A stretch of 64,000 nt of DNA from Dryas octopetala (GCA_963921425.1 OY992832.1:992001-1056000); one strand, 5' to 3'; positions 45,611 through 58,458 are shown, counted from the first letter of the stretch. The notes: generated from the sequence alone by a model not told the origin. Translations and numbers: made by a program.

Positions 45611-47839
45611 AAAACACCACCGGTGTCCATCTAAAAACTGTTTTTTTTTTTAAAGCTATGCATAATTATCTCTTAATACTATTCTATTCGAAGGGTTTTT
45701 TTTTTTTTTTGGGTTGTGAAGGATGTACTTTTCTTAGCAATGCCATTTGAGCTACAAAGGTATACTTTTATATTCTATTAAGAAGAAAAAGAAGGTTGCT
45801 TTCAAAAAATAAATAAAAGGAGAGAAAGAAGGTTTATCTAGTTTTGTAAGGAATTCAGTTAATTTTGTTAGTCCGCGGCTCCACGCATATTTAATATTTT
45901 TTTTTAATGGTGCGTAACTGGAAAGACCTGTTATCCACACATTTGTCCATTTGTCAAATGTTGCATGTATATATGGAAAGCCACCATGTCCACACATTTT
46001 TTTGTTAACGGAGACAAAGGCAATTATATATAAAATGGAACCCTACTTGATGCTGATTGTTGATTGTTGATGCATTTCAACCGAGGTCCCTCCTTTGTTT
46101 TTGACTCAAATCAATGTGATCGACGGATCGAGCATAGTTAATCATCACATTTAGAATAGTTGAAATTTAAAGTAAATTTAACAAATAAACTACTAACACA
46201 TATACATTTAAATTAAAATGATTCAAATAAAAAATACATTCTCAAACGGAACAACAAATACTTTTTCCAATATTTTAAGCAAAAACTTTGTCCCAACCTT
46301 ATAGCCTAATGATATAATAGGAAATTATTTTCTCAATGACGTACATGAGAGTAAATTACTTTCCAATGACCTAACAGATGGAGAGTATAAGACAATGCTT
46401 TAGCCTGTAAAACCTAACTGCGTTATATGTTTTCTTCCTCTCACATGTAATTAATGAGATCCGTGAGTGAGATATTATAGAATTTTACCGGTATAAACTA
46501 TAAAGATTAGAGAAACGTTGGGTTCCATAACTTCATCTATCACCGGTCAACAACTCTTTAAAAAGGAGGTTTAAGGGTGATAATTCAGTCAACACCAAAA
46601 TAAATAGCTAATATATACTGATAGAAATATACAATGATATACTCATCATATACACGAGGAAGATATTTTTTTCATGAATTAATGATTTTGACTTTTGCAG
46701 TGATTAAAAAGTCTAAAACATAAATAGCTAGCCAATGATATACTCGCTAAGCTAGTCAAATCTTTGTTGAATACATCATAACTTCCATGATTCTAGGAAA
46801 GAGCTAGCTGGAGCCTGGAAATGGAAATGAGATCTGAAAAAACTATTTAGTATATATTGAAACTAACGTAACTATTAGCGACTAGAGGAGATCGATCATG
46901 GAGTAAAATTTACGTAATAAGTGAGATAAATTATTATATATGTTTTTCTTTTTACATGTTGAACTATGCGACAAAAAATATATACATAATTATATACACC
47001 CGTGATATAAAGTTGGAATTCATGTTTGGCTATATGATTGGAGGGTAAAATTTTAAACTCTACAGATAGAATTAATGTTTGGCTGGTTGGCTGGGTGATG
47101 TAGTGATGTAGTGATGTGGAGAGCAGAATCGAACACAGTCAAAATGTCATGAGGGTGAGGACGAGGACCTCCTCCTACTCAGATTTCTCATGGTCATATA
47201 TGGGAATCAAATCATGGAATAGATTCTTTCCCCGAAATGGGCAAACCAACAACTCACAAATAATTTCTTTTCGTACCATGTTTTTTCTTCTTCTTTTTTA
47301 TTGGCTGTACCAAGTTATTCCGATAATAAATAAAACTATTTAATACTTTATTTGCTAGCTACATTATTGATCACATATCTCATAACAATGGAATTTAAGT
47401 GAAATTTTTCACAAATATGAATCATGATCACCGAATGTGGTGCATACAAATGAATAATGAATGAAATTATCCTGAATGGTCGGGGATTAGACCCCAGAAA
47501 AACCTGTGGGCTCGTTTTCTGAGAATATGGGCTTAACAGCTTTGCTGGACCAAAATTTGGTTGGGTTGGAATCAAAGTTTATGCCAACACCCTCTTGGAT
47601 AGCCCAAAGATCAACTTGGAATGGTCGATAGAGAATAAATAGGCCCATCTACATTCTTGGGCCTTACTTTTGTGTTCTCGTGGCCTTTCATTTTTTATCA
47701 ACAATCTTAACCAGTTAACCAAACACTAATCTCCACATTGGTTATTTGGTCAACGAAACAAAGGCGTAAATGGGCCAATCTTAATTATGAGCTTGCAAAC
47801 ATCTTTGTAAATTAAATTTCATATTATAGTATATATATG

Positions 47840-48240
47840 CTCCTTCTATTGAGGTATACCTCAACTTATTTATGTTGAGGTATGAACTTGTTGGGGCTCA
47901 CATGAGTAGTTTTGTGTCAAACCGAACCGTTCATTTTTTACATCTCTATTGATATATCATTCCTGCAAAAAATTAGTCAAATTGGAAATCATTTGCCTAT
48001 CTAACTTTGATCAAATAAATGAACGAACCAAATATTTAGATAGGCAAATGAAACCGTCCATTTGTTTTATCAAAGTTAGATAGGCGAATGATTTCCGATT
48101 TGGCTAATTTTTTACATGGATGATCTATCAATGGAGATGTAAAAAATGAACGGTTCAGATTGACACAAAACTACTCGTGTGAGCCCCAACAAGATCATAT
48201 CTCAACATAAATAAGTTGAGGTATACCTCAATAGAAGGAG
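47840..48240. mobile_element. Foldback element, about 400 bp, arms about 175 bases
   Basis: The left arm starts CTCCTTCTATTGAGGTATAC and the right arm ends with its reverse complement. Blocks such as ACTTATTTATGTTGAG, CTTGTTGGGGCTCACA, GTAGTTTTGTGTCAA, GAACCGTTCATTTTTTACAT, AAATCATT and GCCTATCTAACTTTGAT occur in the same order in both arms, at roughly 90 percent identity by eye. TTATAGTATATATAT flanks both sides, a 15-base direct repeat that is a likely target-site duplication extended by chance in AT-rich DNA. No coding capacity is present, so it is non-autonomous; the superfamily is not settled. Confidence 0.85.
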
Positions 48241-50269
48241 TCTTATAGTATATATATTATAAGCTAACCGCCTAGATATGACATATATGGACCTATGTAA
48301 CCGACCTATATATTCTTAATTGTTGATGGCAAAAGTGACTATTATGATCATGACTTTGGTGATCATTTTCATAGTAATATGCTACTTAATTAATAGTAAG
48401 GCAAATTTTGAAGTTTTGACTCGTTGTTCAATAGACAATATGCCTCTCATAAAATTATTTTTCTAAGGGCTAAGGCAGTACGTAGCTACGGCTGGGTACC
48501 CAAGCCGACCAACAAATACTTAAATAATAAAGCTTTCATGAATCATGAAAATCGTTCACCATATTTTCAGGCTGACCAGGAAAATGAACCGAAGAATTTT
48601 TATTTTATTTTTAAGAAAGAATTAATTATTACAAAGACACTACAGAACATTAATTACGTGACTTAAGGTAGAGATAATTAGGCAAAAAAAGAAACAAAAG
48701 GGAAAATATTGAATTCAATGAATTGGCAGGTAAGGGCACCTCCCTGAGTCCTGACCCTTGTTAAGGGCATGTCTGGCGCAAGATTGCAATTTTCACATGC
48801 AGAGTTCCTAACTATTTGGGTGCTCTTTGCTCATCAACCTCAACATCAACATGGGACTTGTTTTCTGGTCAATTTCCAGACATTACTACTCCTGTTGTTG
48901 ACTCCCCTAGATACCACCCAAATATATATGTACATCTACAGCTGGGCCAATGTATAACATATGCTCACCAAAAACTCCTCATGTTGTTTTTGTTCAACAT
49001 TAATCAATTAAACCAAAATAAAATGAAAAATCTGAAATTTCGCAAGGAAATGTTGTCATGTGGTTGTGCATAGTGGCAATAAATCAAAGACACCAGTGGA
49101 AAAAAAATAAAAATCAATGAATATATATATATATATATATATATACATTGGCAATGTGGATATATGTCAGGATATATGTGGGTAGGTGGTGTTTGTGGTG
49201 ATTACCACCTCCTCAATGGTAATTGGTAAATATATATATATGCCACAATAATAATGATGGTGGTGGACAGTGTCACAGTGGACTGGTCACTGGTGTTGGT
49301 GGTATCCATGCATATTCCATGGAGATCGAAGTTGATGATTGTGGGTTGTGATATATTTATGGCTACTTTCGGGAATGTTGGGAATAAATACTGTAGATTG
49401 TAGAAGTTCAAGTACTTTGTTCAGTATTTGATAAATAGTTGATTAGCTTAACGTTCATGTTAATATTTTATATTTATTTTCGATCGACAAAAATAACAAT
49501 ATTATTTTTCTCTGCATCAGGTATCTTACCTTCAAAGGGTACGTACATGTTTCAATAATTTTTCCGAAATATCCTAGTTAATCTCTATATATTTTTTAGT
49601 CTGAAGTTAATCTCTATTAATCGTTGAAATTTTCACCAATGGCTTAAAATATGGTAAATAATTTATTAAAATATTAACTGGCAAGTGCATCTCTATTTTG
49701 GGCTATTTTGGAATCTGAATCGGGTCAAAGCCCACCCGAGCAAGTTAACGGGCCGCAGACAGTCTGTTGAAACGAAGATTGCATCTTTGTTTGAAATGAA
49801 TAGAATAGTTACTATTTAAGCATTATTATCTCTTGATTCTGTTCCCAAGAAGCTTCTGGTTTGTGGTGGGAGATCTCTCGCACATGCACACCACATGCAT
49901 ATGAACTTATGAAGCATAGCCAATTAGCCACTGTCAATCATACAATCACGTCACTAGAGAAAAGGCATGATTGTAGTTTGGTCATTTTAAATTCAAAGCT
50001 TCGAATCTTTTGTATGATCTCTAAATTCTAATTTAGTTAATAAAAAAAAAATTAAAAAAAAAATACAAGATCATTTCCTTTGTCTATGACTATCAACAAC
50101 TGCTTCCCAAACCTAAAGACAGAATCCAATCAAACCCTTTTCTTCACTCATTTCCTCTTCCCATGTACAAACACTTTTTTTATTATTATAAATTATTGAA
50201 TTAATATATGGATGGATGCAACTTTTGGCCGGGTACTAAACAACTTTCATCTATTCTATTATTTGGAAT

Positions 50270-50308
50270 TGGATCCCCTGCCTTGCAGGGAAGCAAGGCA
50301 GAGGATCC
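50270..50308. repeat. Short hairpin with TGGATCC termini
   Basis: TGGATCCCCTGCCTTGC and GCAAGGCAGAGGATCCA are inverted with one mismatch around a loop of a few bases. CAGGTCCC follows. GGACCTGGATCCTCTACC near 37521 resembles the outer part and hints at a dispersed element end. Confidence 0.65.
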
Positions 50309-51593
50309 AGGTCCCTATTATTTAACATGCATATGTCGGCTAGTTTGTCAGTCAGTCAGATCATAATGCAAAATTTTAGGAGAAACAAATTCATATAATA
50401 TATATATATTATATAGTTCATTTTATTTAGAACTTAATTCATGTTTTCCATTCAAGAGAATCTTGTGGATAAGGTTCTTCCAAGTCACTAGTCAGTGATT
50501 CAAATGTGAAAATCAATTAAGTTTGTGCTCAAATTGTTGGTCAACTACCAGTCTAGCACATATTAATCCCATTATTGCAAGGGAATAATGTTCATGAGGC
50601 AAAAGGATCAAGTGTCAATATGAATATATGAGTATTAAAAAGGTATGATTAAGCAATAATAATCTTGTTGTATATATATTAACATGTCCTGGTTGCCCAA
50701 ACATAACAATTTCAGGTTACAAAAATCTCTATATATATATTTTACTATTTTATATCTTCTGGTTACAAAAACATGTAGGCATGTACACATACAAACACAG
50801 AGTCACATGCAAAGGAACACAGATTGCAATTTTTCTTTTTCTTTTTGAATAATGGCTACTGAGTTCCCTATAACATTCTTAATAATTGATCCAATATTTC
50901 AATGGGGGTACAATGGTCCATTACCTTTTTCTACTTTAGACTACTATAGCTTACCTCTAATGATCTCCATGATCTACATTGGGAAAAACATAAAACAGAG
51001 ACCCAAATATAGCTCATGCATTTTTCCAGGAAACGACATTCTTTGAAAGAGATTTCAACAACTGCGGCAAGTTAAATGTTGAGTACTTAACATATATTAT
51101 TGCAATACATGAATTTATGACTTGCAGATAACATTCTGCAATGTAGCTCTTCTTTTTATTTTTTTATCTTGGTACGAAGGAAGGGAGTTTATTCAACCAA
51201 TTAAAACACAAAAGGCTTGCAAGACCAAAACACATACCACAAGAAAACAAGTCTAAACCTTCAGCAAGTAGCTGCAAAACCAAATATCAGAACGACAGAA
51301 CCCCCAACTTCCACAAATAAGCCTGATTCTCCTTTGATAATCGATTTCTTAAAATGATTATTAATTATTTTGTAGTCATGTAGATATGTTTTTTTTTTTC
51401 CTAATTTAAGAAAGAAAATAAGAATCGAATTTTTATCGTGAGTGTGAGAAGATAAGTGATTTATCATTAGAGCAAGAAACTTGTTAGATCAGTTTTATAT
51501 CAATATGTATGGATAATGTGATATGAAGACAATTAAACTAAATAGTGTAAACATTTTTTAACAGTAGAGAGGAACAAATATCATGAAATTCTA

Positions 51594-51598
<5 letters not shown>

Positions 51599-51624
<26 letters not shown>
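51599..51624. repeat. (TA)n microsatellite
   Basis: Alternating TA run of about 26 bases. Confidence 0.9.
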
Positions 51625-51632
<8 letters not shown>

Positions 51633-52286
51633 GCATGTTTTAAGTCATTCCAATCGACATTACTTTTGGTTTGTTTGGTATCCTCAAAACATGCATGAAC
51701 CGAGGGTGGCTTGTCTTCACATGATCGTACCCTCATCCATAATATCAAATATGGTCCACATACAAGCATGATCTTCAATCCTAGCTAGCATGGACCTGTA
51801 TCTACAGTTTGATGATAGAGCCTTTGGACCATCCATGATGCGTACCCCTAAATTCCCTAATTGAAGTAATAGGGGAAAATTGCCTCTATCAAGTAGTTAT
51901 AGGGCATTTATTATAATTGACTACTCCCTGAAAAATACCAAATTGATGATTCTAATAGGGGAGACAAAGATTCAGGTACTGCTAGCGACAACTAGAAATG
52001 AATCATAATTGAATTTTCAAAACCCAAAAGTCTGGCATAAATTAACAGTGTCCTAAATCAGCATATTAATTAACCCAAATAAGTTCATTGAATTGTTGAC
52101 CCAAAAAATAAAAAAGTTCATTGAATTGAACATTCAATTCATAGAACACATAAAAGCAATGGGAGCCATCACAGAATCACTAAAAATATCCTTAATCAAA
52201 ACATAAATGCAAAGACAATGACAAGAAAACTAAAAAAGATAAGAGACATGGTCAAGTACTACAAGATCAGCTGCTTAATTGGGTGT

Positions 52287-52289
<3 letters not shown>

Positions 52290-52349
<60 letters not shown>
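52290..52349. repeat. (CT)n / (TA)n microsatellite
   Basis: CT run with one interruption passing into a TA run. Confidence 0.9.
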
Positions 52350-52649
52350 TTTTTATTCCTTTTCCTTTTCTCTCTTCTTAATTGTTTTGGCTGTATGAAA
52401 TGTTTGCTTGGGTGACATTTACCATCTTGTGGCTGTCCTGTCCCAGTTACAGTGTCTGCAGTATTAGTAAAAATTCAATATGCGTACAGATATTCAACTT
52501 CTGGTGTAAGTAAATAACTCATAAGTGGACCTGATTTTGTTACCTATGAATTGAATGGAATTAATTAACTCAAATTCAGACCATGGTTTTATGCAGATGC
52601 ATGTATAGCCTTCTCATCCTGACAGAAATTTATGATCGAGTGACCCTAA

Positions 52650-52652
<3 letters not shown>

Positions 52653-52707
<55 letters not shown>
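52653..52707. repeat. (CT)n microsatellite
   Basis: Pure CT run of about 55 bases. Confidence 0.95.
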
Positions 52708-52710
<3 letters not shown>

Positions 52711-53638
52711 ACTCATACAATTAACTTGTTAACTTATGTTCTACCAAAAAAAAAAAAACTTGATAAGTTATGGACCTCAGGCTACCATGTGCTGCAACTC
52801 TCATCATACTATATATAGCTCCCAGCCAAAGGCAAAGGTAGGTGCCCAAGGACCAAAGCTTATCTTCTCCCACACCCCACCTCATGCCACCATGCATGTT
52901 GAGCTGTATACCATTTCAATTATTAGTATTAATAAGCCCCACCTCAAGCTTTAAATTTCCTCCTCACCTTCTCTCTCTTAAATGACAAATGCTAAAGTGA
53001 TTACATTTATTCAAAATCTATTTATGAATGATTATACGTATTTAAAGTTTATTCTAAAATTTTGTACTCATGAGAGTTTTATGCTTTATCCTTTATCCAA
53101 ACTAAATACTGCACACTACTTGACATGGGTCATTAAAATATCCTTTTCTCAAACTGTATCAACTATTTTAATCTTTATGTACGTGATCATGAGCCCCAAA
53201 TCTTTTGTCAATAAAAAAAAACACACACACAGTCACACATGTTATCTTAATAGACAGTGTACTATTATATATTGTGAATCTTGTGATGTGGCAATAATAC
53301 AATGAAAATTCCAGGAAGCATGAAATGATCGAAAATGAGAGTTGTCCAACCTCTCATCACCCCAAGTCAATCTAGCTACAATCCCAAAACCCACGTTAGG
53401 GGCAAAACCGTCCTAAAAAAGGAATATGACTCTTTATAAATAAACCTACTGAGTCAGTGAGACCCCATGCCCAAACCTGACATCACATAACTCGATCAAC
53501 ACACACAGCTTCACGCCTTCACGTACTAGTGCAATTCATCACTTCCATTTCTACTACTATTTTAGACAAAGAAACAAACATTTTGCAAACACTTCTGAGA
53601 GATCGAGATATAGAGAGAGAGTTTCAAACCTTTCAAAG

Positions 53639-54508
53639 ATGGGAACAGCTGTACGCCTGCACCTGATAGTTGCTGTAGTCTTCGCCGCTACTTGGGCCGT
53701 TTGGGCCTGTCCACCGTCGGACCGGGCCGCCCTTCTCGCATTCAAAGCGGCCCTCCACGAGCCTTATCTCGGAATCTTCAACTCTTGGACCGGCACCGAC
53801 TGTTGCCACAAATGGTACGGCGTTAGCTGCGACCTCGAGACCCGTCGGGTCGCCGACATAAACCTCCGAGGCGAGTCCGAGGACCCAATCTTCGAGCGGG
53901 CCCACCGAACTGGGTACATGACCGGCTCGATCTCTCCCGCCATCTGCAAGCTCACCCGCCTCTCCAGCGTCACCATCGCCGACTGGAAGGGAATCTCCGG
54001 CCAGATTCCTCCGTGTATCACAACGTTGCCGTTTCTCCGAATCCTCGACCTCATCGGAAACCGAATCTCCGGCGAGATTCCTTTCGGTATCGGCCGCCTC
54101 CAGCGACTCACGGTCCTTAACGTTGCCGATAACCTCATCACCGGCAGAATCCCGGCGTCGCTCACGAGTCTCTCCAGTCTGATGCACCTCGACCTCCGAA
54201 ACAACCGAATCTCAGGCGAGCTACCTCGAGATTTCGGTCGACTCAGTATGCTGAGCCGGGCTTTGCTGAGCCGAAACCTGCTCACTGGAACAATCCCGAG
54301 TTCGATTTCGCAAATTTACCGTCTGGCGGATCTGGATCTTTCTCTAAACCAGCTTTCGGGTCCGATTCCGCCGTCAATAGGCAAAATGGCGGTTCTCGCA
54401 ACGTTAAATCTGGACTGTAACAAAATATCGGGCAGACCAGCTTTCGGGTCCGATTCCGCCGTCAATAGGCAAAATGGCGGTTCTCGCAACGTTAAATCTG
54501 GACTGTAA
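53639..54508 (+). CDS. DRT100-like leucine-rich-repeat protein, frameshifted and truncated
   Basis: A single-exon LRR protein of the DRT100/FLOR1/polygalacturonase-inhibitor-like group, secreted to the wall or surface; these bind ligands or enzymes through the LRR face. It has a signal peptide (LIVAVVFAATWAVWAC, cut near residue 23) and an N-terminal cap (CPPSDRAALLAFKAAL..FNSWTGTDCCHKWYGVSCD). Plant-type repeats (xxLxxLxLxxNxxxGxIP) follow, e.g. LRILDLIGNRISGEIP, LTVLNVADNLITGRIP and LMHLDLRNNRISGELP. The frame holds through LATLNLDCNKISG, where a perfect 88-base tandem duplication shifts it, and stops at residue 289 after about 22 unrelated residues. Family length is about 365. A TATA box lies at 53435-53442. 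If the duplication is real, the product lacks the last four or so repeats and the C-terminal cap. Confidence 0.9.
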   Translation: MGTAVRLHLIVAVVFAATWAVWACPPSDRAALLAFKAALHEPYLGIFNSWTGTDCCHKWYGVSCDLETRRVADINLRGESEDPIFERAHRTGYMTGSISPAICKLTRLSSVTIADWKGISGQIPPCITTLPFLRILDLIGNRISGEIPFGIGRLQRLTVLNVADNLITGRIPASLTSLSSLMHLDLRNNRISGELPRDFGRLSMLSRALLSRNLLTGTIPSSISQIYRLADLDLSLNQLSGPIPPSIGKMAVLATLNLDCNKISGRPAFGSDSAVNRQNGGSRNVKSGL

Positions 54509-54523
54509 CAAAATATCGGGCAG
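54348..54523 (+). repeat. Exact 88-bp tandem duplication inside the LRR gene
   Basis: Bases 54348-54435 are repeated without a change at 54436-54523. The unit begins ACCAGCTTTCGGGTCCG and ends AAATATCGGGCAG. Since 88 is not a multiple of three, the second copy puts the rest of the gene out of frame. With one copy the reading would be continuous. Confidence 0.97.
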
Positions 54524-54828
54524 TATACCCCCGAGTTTGGTCGTATCGGGAATTAGCAACTTGAACTTGAGCCAAAACTCGCTCAAGGGTTCTATACCGA
54601 ATGTGTTTGGGCCGAGATCGTACTTCACCATGATCGATTTATCGTACAATAAGCTAAAGGGTTCGATCCCGATGTCGATATCTTCGGCGTCGTATATCGG
54701 GCACTTGGATTTGAGCCATAACCACCTCTGTGGAAAAATTCCGGCCGGGTCGCCGTTCGATCATCTGGAAGCGTCGTCGTTTAGTTACAACGATTGTCTG
54801 TGTGGCAAGCCATTAAGAGCTTGCTTTG
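54524..54828 (+). pseudogene. Out-of-frame 3' part of the DRT100-like LRR gene
   Basis: Open in the frame that starts inside the second duplication copy. It encodes the missing repeats (ISNLNLSQNSLKGSIP, FTMIDLSYNKLKGSIP, IGHLDLSHNHLCGKIP) and the cap FSYNDCLCGKPLRAC, where family members normally end. Here no stop follows the cap; the frame runs on into unrelated AT-rich sequence to 55073. So the native stop is also missing. Confidence 0.85.
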
Positions 54829-56573
54829 TGTGTTTAACGTTTAATTACGTTAAATTTATTAAAACCTTGCGTTGTTATTATTGTAAGATACTCATGGACA
54901 TTAGGCCTTGTTCTATTAGGATTAGACTAAGTACTTTACTTAAGTTGCAAGTAATAAGGAGATTAACTCAAAACCACTACATAACCAGTCCACATAAGGA
55001 TGAAATCCTAAACCAGTATGAACTAGGATTAATTGGATACCAACACTATGTGTTGTATACTAAACATAACTAAATAAGACTTTATATAGGAGTCTAATTA
55101 GGATTGAGACAGAGGTACCTTAGTGGGAGGACACTCGGGATCTCAAGACCCTATATAAAGCATAGGTCCCCAGCCACACAGTTACTTGAGCTATTCATTC
55201 ACTGCCCCATCTTGTGTGAAGTTCTGAAGCATTGTGCTGGCTGGAAGACTTGTGCATTGTGACTATCATCGGCATCATCAGGTATGTATTGCTGTGTGAT
55301 TACCTGTTATGACAAGCATGATTAATTCATAGAATGCAGAACATATACATATATATATATTTTTGATTTGTGCTTATGAGTTGTGTATACTAAAAGATGT
55401 ATAAAGAAACTTACAATTATGATCACAATTGAAGTGCTCGTTTTTCATGCACGTATTTTTGCATGAATGGAGAATTAGGTTGGGGCCCAGTTAATCACGG
55501 AGTCACGGGCCACCCATCATCTTTGAGTCTTGCGATTGAAAGGAAAAAAGGGTAAATTATGTCAACTCATTACATGCAAATATGTTGATATTGATGTGAC
55601 CATTACCAAGAAAATGCCTTAGAATTTAGAAATGAAGTCACTTTCCCATTTGAAGTTGAAGAACATCAACTTGTGTACTTTTGCAATGTGATGGTAAAAG
55701 CAACATTCAATAATTGAAGAGAAAACTATTTACATTAGTACATTACCATACCCCACTTTTGAAATTCAAAAATCTTGCATGCATATTCCCTTTATGTCTT
55801 CAAAATCTTACCACATTTTCATCATGATTCATTTAGATCTTTTAGTGAAACTCGTAAAGGGACAAAAAGAATTTGGAAGAGCACTTTCTCACCTGAAAAG
55901 CTCCCCAAAGTATTGTTTTCTAGCATCATATTCTTCTGATCAATTTATTGACATAGTAATTACCAAATGAGTATAATTATTGCTATAATAAATATACATC
56001 AACTCAGTTAACGTTATTGTATAAGTTAGAGTAGACTAGTCACAAGCTGAATGCCAGAAAATCATTGCACTCCATTACTCCAACATCAGAACAAAACCCA
56101 ATTGGCCATTTGCACACAGCTGTTGACAATACATTTTACAATTCCACGTAATACATGGTTATAGCGAAAGACAGCACACGTGAAGCATTGGTGAGATATT
56201 GACAGCCCAAGGCCCAACAGTACTATTCGCATTCAAGAAAGAGGGGTCCAAACGGTGAACACCAAGTGTACACGCACACCTGGAATGAATGGCTTGCCAC
56301 ATGCCAAGATGACCATGTTATGAAGCATCGGTGGCAACACAAATACATTGATTATTCAAGTATTTCTCATATTATATGCTCTCGTGCTGCCAACACAGAA
56401 TAGTAATGGCCACCTCATACCAAAATTTGTCAAAAGGATAGATTGGATTGTAATCCAAGTTACATTAACTGTGTGCCCTCTCAAAGTGTTAATTCTCTTA
56501 ACAATTAAACAACATTACCAAAGTTTGCACTAAAATAGATATGAATCAAAATGAATTACCAACAATCTAGGGT
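54829..56573. other. Spacer with a promoter-like or solo-LTR-like segment
   Basis: About 54900-55320 has TATATAAAG near 55153 followed by a GC-richer transcribed-looking stretch ending at CATCATCAGGTATG. It may be an old LTR fragment or a non-coding first exon. The rest (to 56573) is AT-rich with the 3'UTR of eL31 at its right end. No gene is called. Confidence 0.4.
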
Positions 56574-58248
56574 TCAGTCATCTGCTTCAATGATCTTGGT
56601 GCCTAATCCCTTGAGACCCTCTGGTGGAACCTCTGTAACAGTTACTAGAGAATAAAGCTCCTCCTTGGCATCTTCCTCATCATTTCTTTTCCGGGCAATG
56701 CGGACACGAACCCTCCTTGGCACACTTCGGATACCACGGCTCCAAATGACCTTGTTCAGCTTCACATCAACCCTGACGTCAGTGGTTCCCATAGCCTTCT
56801 GAGCAAACTTCCGAATCTCCTTTATGGCATTCGGTGCCTTCTTTTTGAATGTGCTACAAAAGAACAAACAAGCACATCAGTAAAAAATTTATCTGATGTA
56901 ATACAAACTCATTTCGGACAAGGTCTGCAAAGAAATTCTAATATGAAAATACAAAAACAAAGCATGGCAGTATGTGTGATAGTGGGAACACAAGGACTTG
57001 AGAAATATGCAATGATGTTTATTTTAGATCACACTTTATTTTATCACAACTGTCAAGCTCTTTTTAAGGATAAACAAATAGCATACACACAGTTATGTAC
57101 CATTAACATGCATAATCAAATCATGATGGCATCAATGTGATGACAAACAGTGGGAGCCTACAAGCATGGAGATTGTCTTGACTGCTATTTCCAAAATAAT
57201 TCTTTTACTCGTACCATTCCCACCCACATGAAATCTGATTTGCATTTACACCTTCTAATATCAATACAAAATTGCATACACAACGAAACACACTACCACT
57301 CAACTTCAATGACTACACATATCATTTGATTATTTTTGTTATTTATGAGAATACACATATCATTTGATTGGGAAGCAGGGATAGCATCAAGTCGAATCCT
57401 TAACATCAGAGGCTTTGTGAGATTATTGGGTTCAAGTAGTTCAACCAATAATACTGTTAATGATAACTTATGAAACTACAGGAAAACCTGATTTCAAAAA
57501 CCAATTTACATAATCAAATTGAAGACCCAGTTCTTCTACAAGGCAGTAACTCAAGAAATTTATAGAGACTTTTTCATCTGCATATGCTAAAAACTGCAAA
57601 AATATAGGCCAAATTCTATCTCACAGTACACGATGGCAAACCATGTAATTCTGGAGAAACCAAGGGAATTCTGTCTAAGTTGCTAAGTAGAACAGAATCT
57701 AACCATGAGTTAAAGTGTTCACAAGCCATGTCTTGCATCTAATCAATATACTTCAGCCATGAATTTCAAAATTTAAATAAGTTTCCTTATTCATCTTATG
57801 CTGCCTACATAAACATTTCAAAACAGACATGGAAGCTCCATTGAACCAGTGGGTATGGGCAAAGTTGCTTAAAGGTCATATCAAAAGCTACTATGGTACA
57901 GGGACACAAATATTGGGCTTTGGGCTTCTCCAAAAGATAATTTTATTTTCTTATTACATACAATTAACTTCAATCCTAAATCCAAGCCACATCTAATTAA
58001 GCCAATATAGCATTAGCAGCTAAATTGAGCCCCAATGTTCGCCACGACATACATTATTTACAGATTACTATAGGGAAGTGAGTCATACGTGTGAGCTATT
58101 TCAGATAAAAATCAAGGTTACAGATAAAGAAGAAATTTAAATTTAAAGGGTTAAATACATACCATCCATGGAGGCGCTTGTGAAGGTTGATGGTGTACTC
58201 TCTGGTGACGACCTCTTCTTTTCTACCTCGGCCCGACTTGTCCGCCAT
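56574..58248 (-). CDS. RPL31: Large-subunit ribosomal protein eL31 (RPL31)
   Basis: Two exons, 58163-58248 and 56574-56853, give 121 residues, the usual eL31 length; the 1.3-kb intron splits Gly/Cys in HGCTFKKK. The protein sits near the polypeptide exit tunnel of the 60S subunit. The sequence reads [19 protein letters not shown], then [67 protein letters not shown] and an acidic end, IIEADD. No snoRNA was recognised in the intron by eye. The promoter has the telo-box and site-II elements typical of plant ribosomal protein genes. Confidence 0.97.
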
Positions 58249-58278
58249 TGTATCTTTGAAGCTCTGCGCCGAAAAGTA

Positions 58279-58458
58279 AAACCCTAAAACCCTGAACGAC
58301 GAGGCAAAATCTACAAACCCTAGATGAAACGGTTTATATAGCGGTTGGGTTGTGGTTCAAATAGAAAGGCCCTAGGTTTATTGGACTGGCTACGAACTCT
58401 GCCGGAGGCGGCCCAGTTCAGAAGATATGGGCCAGGTTTTTCTTGTAAGTATTGGGCC
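58279..58458 (-). promoter_or_regulatory. eL31 promoter: telo-boxes and site II elements
   Basis: AAACCCTAA at 58279-58287 and AAACCCTAG at 58315-58323 are telo-box motifs, here within or near the leader. TGGGCC at 58428-58433 and 58453-58458 and GGCCCA at 58410-58415 are site II (TCP-bound) elements. The combination is a hallmark of plant translation-machinery genes expressed in dividing cells. Confidence 0.75.

Larger units (their letters stand above)
43403..53638. other. 10-kb stretch without a recognised gene
   Basis: AT-rich DNA with only short open frames lacking family likeness. It contains a short tandem repeat (45498-45610), a foldback element (47840-48240), a small hairpin (50270-50308), several dinucleotide runs, and at its right end the promoter of the DRT100-like gene, with a TATA box (TATAAATA, 53435-53442). 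No RNA gene was recognised by eye. Confidence 0.5.

Noticed and set aside
43403-53638. Possible microRNA precursors or hidden genes in the 10-kb stretch
   Set aside because: I looked for familiar conserved miRNA strings and protein motifs and found none; the foldback arms are too long and repeat-like for a miRNA call.
53633-54187. Minus-strand open frame of 184 codons
   Set aside because: Antisense of the LRR gene; high GC and repeat structure make shadow frames long.
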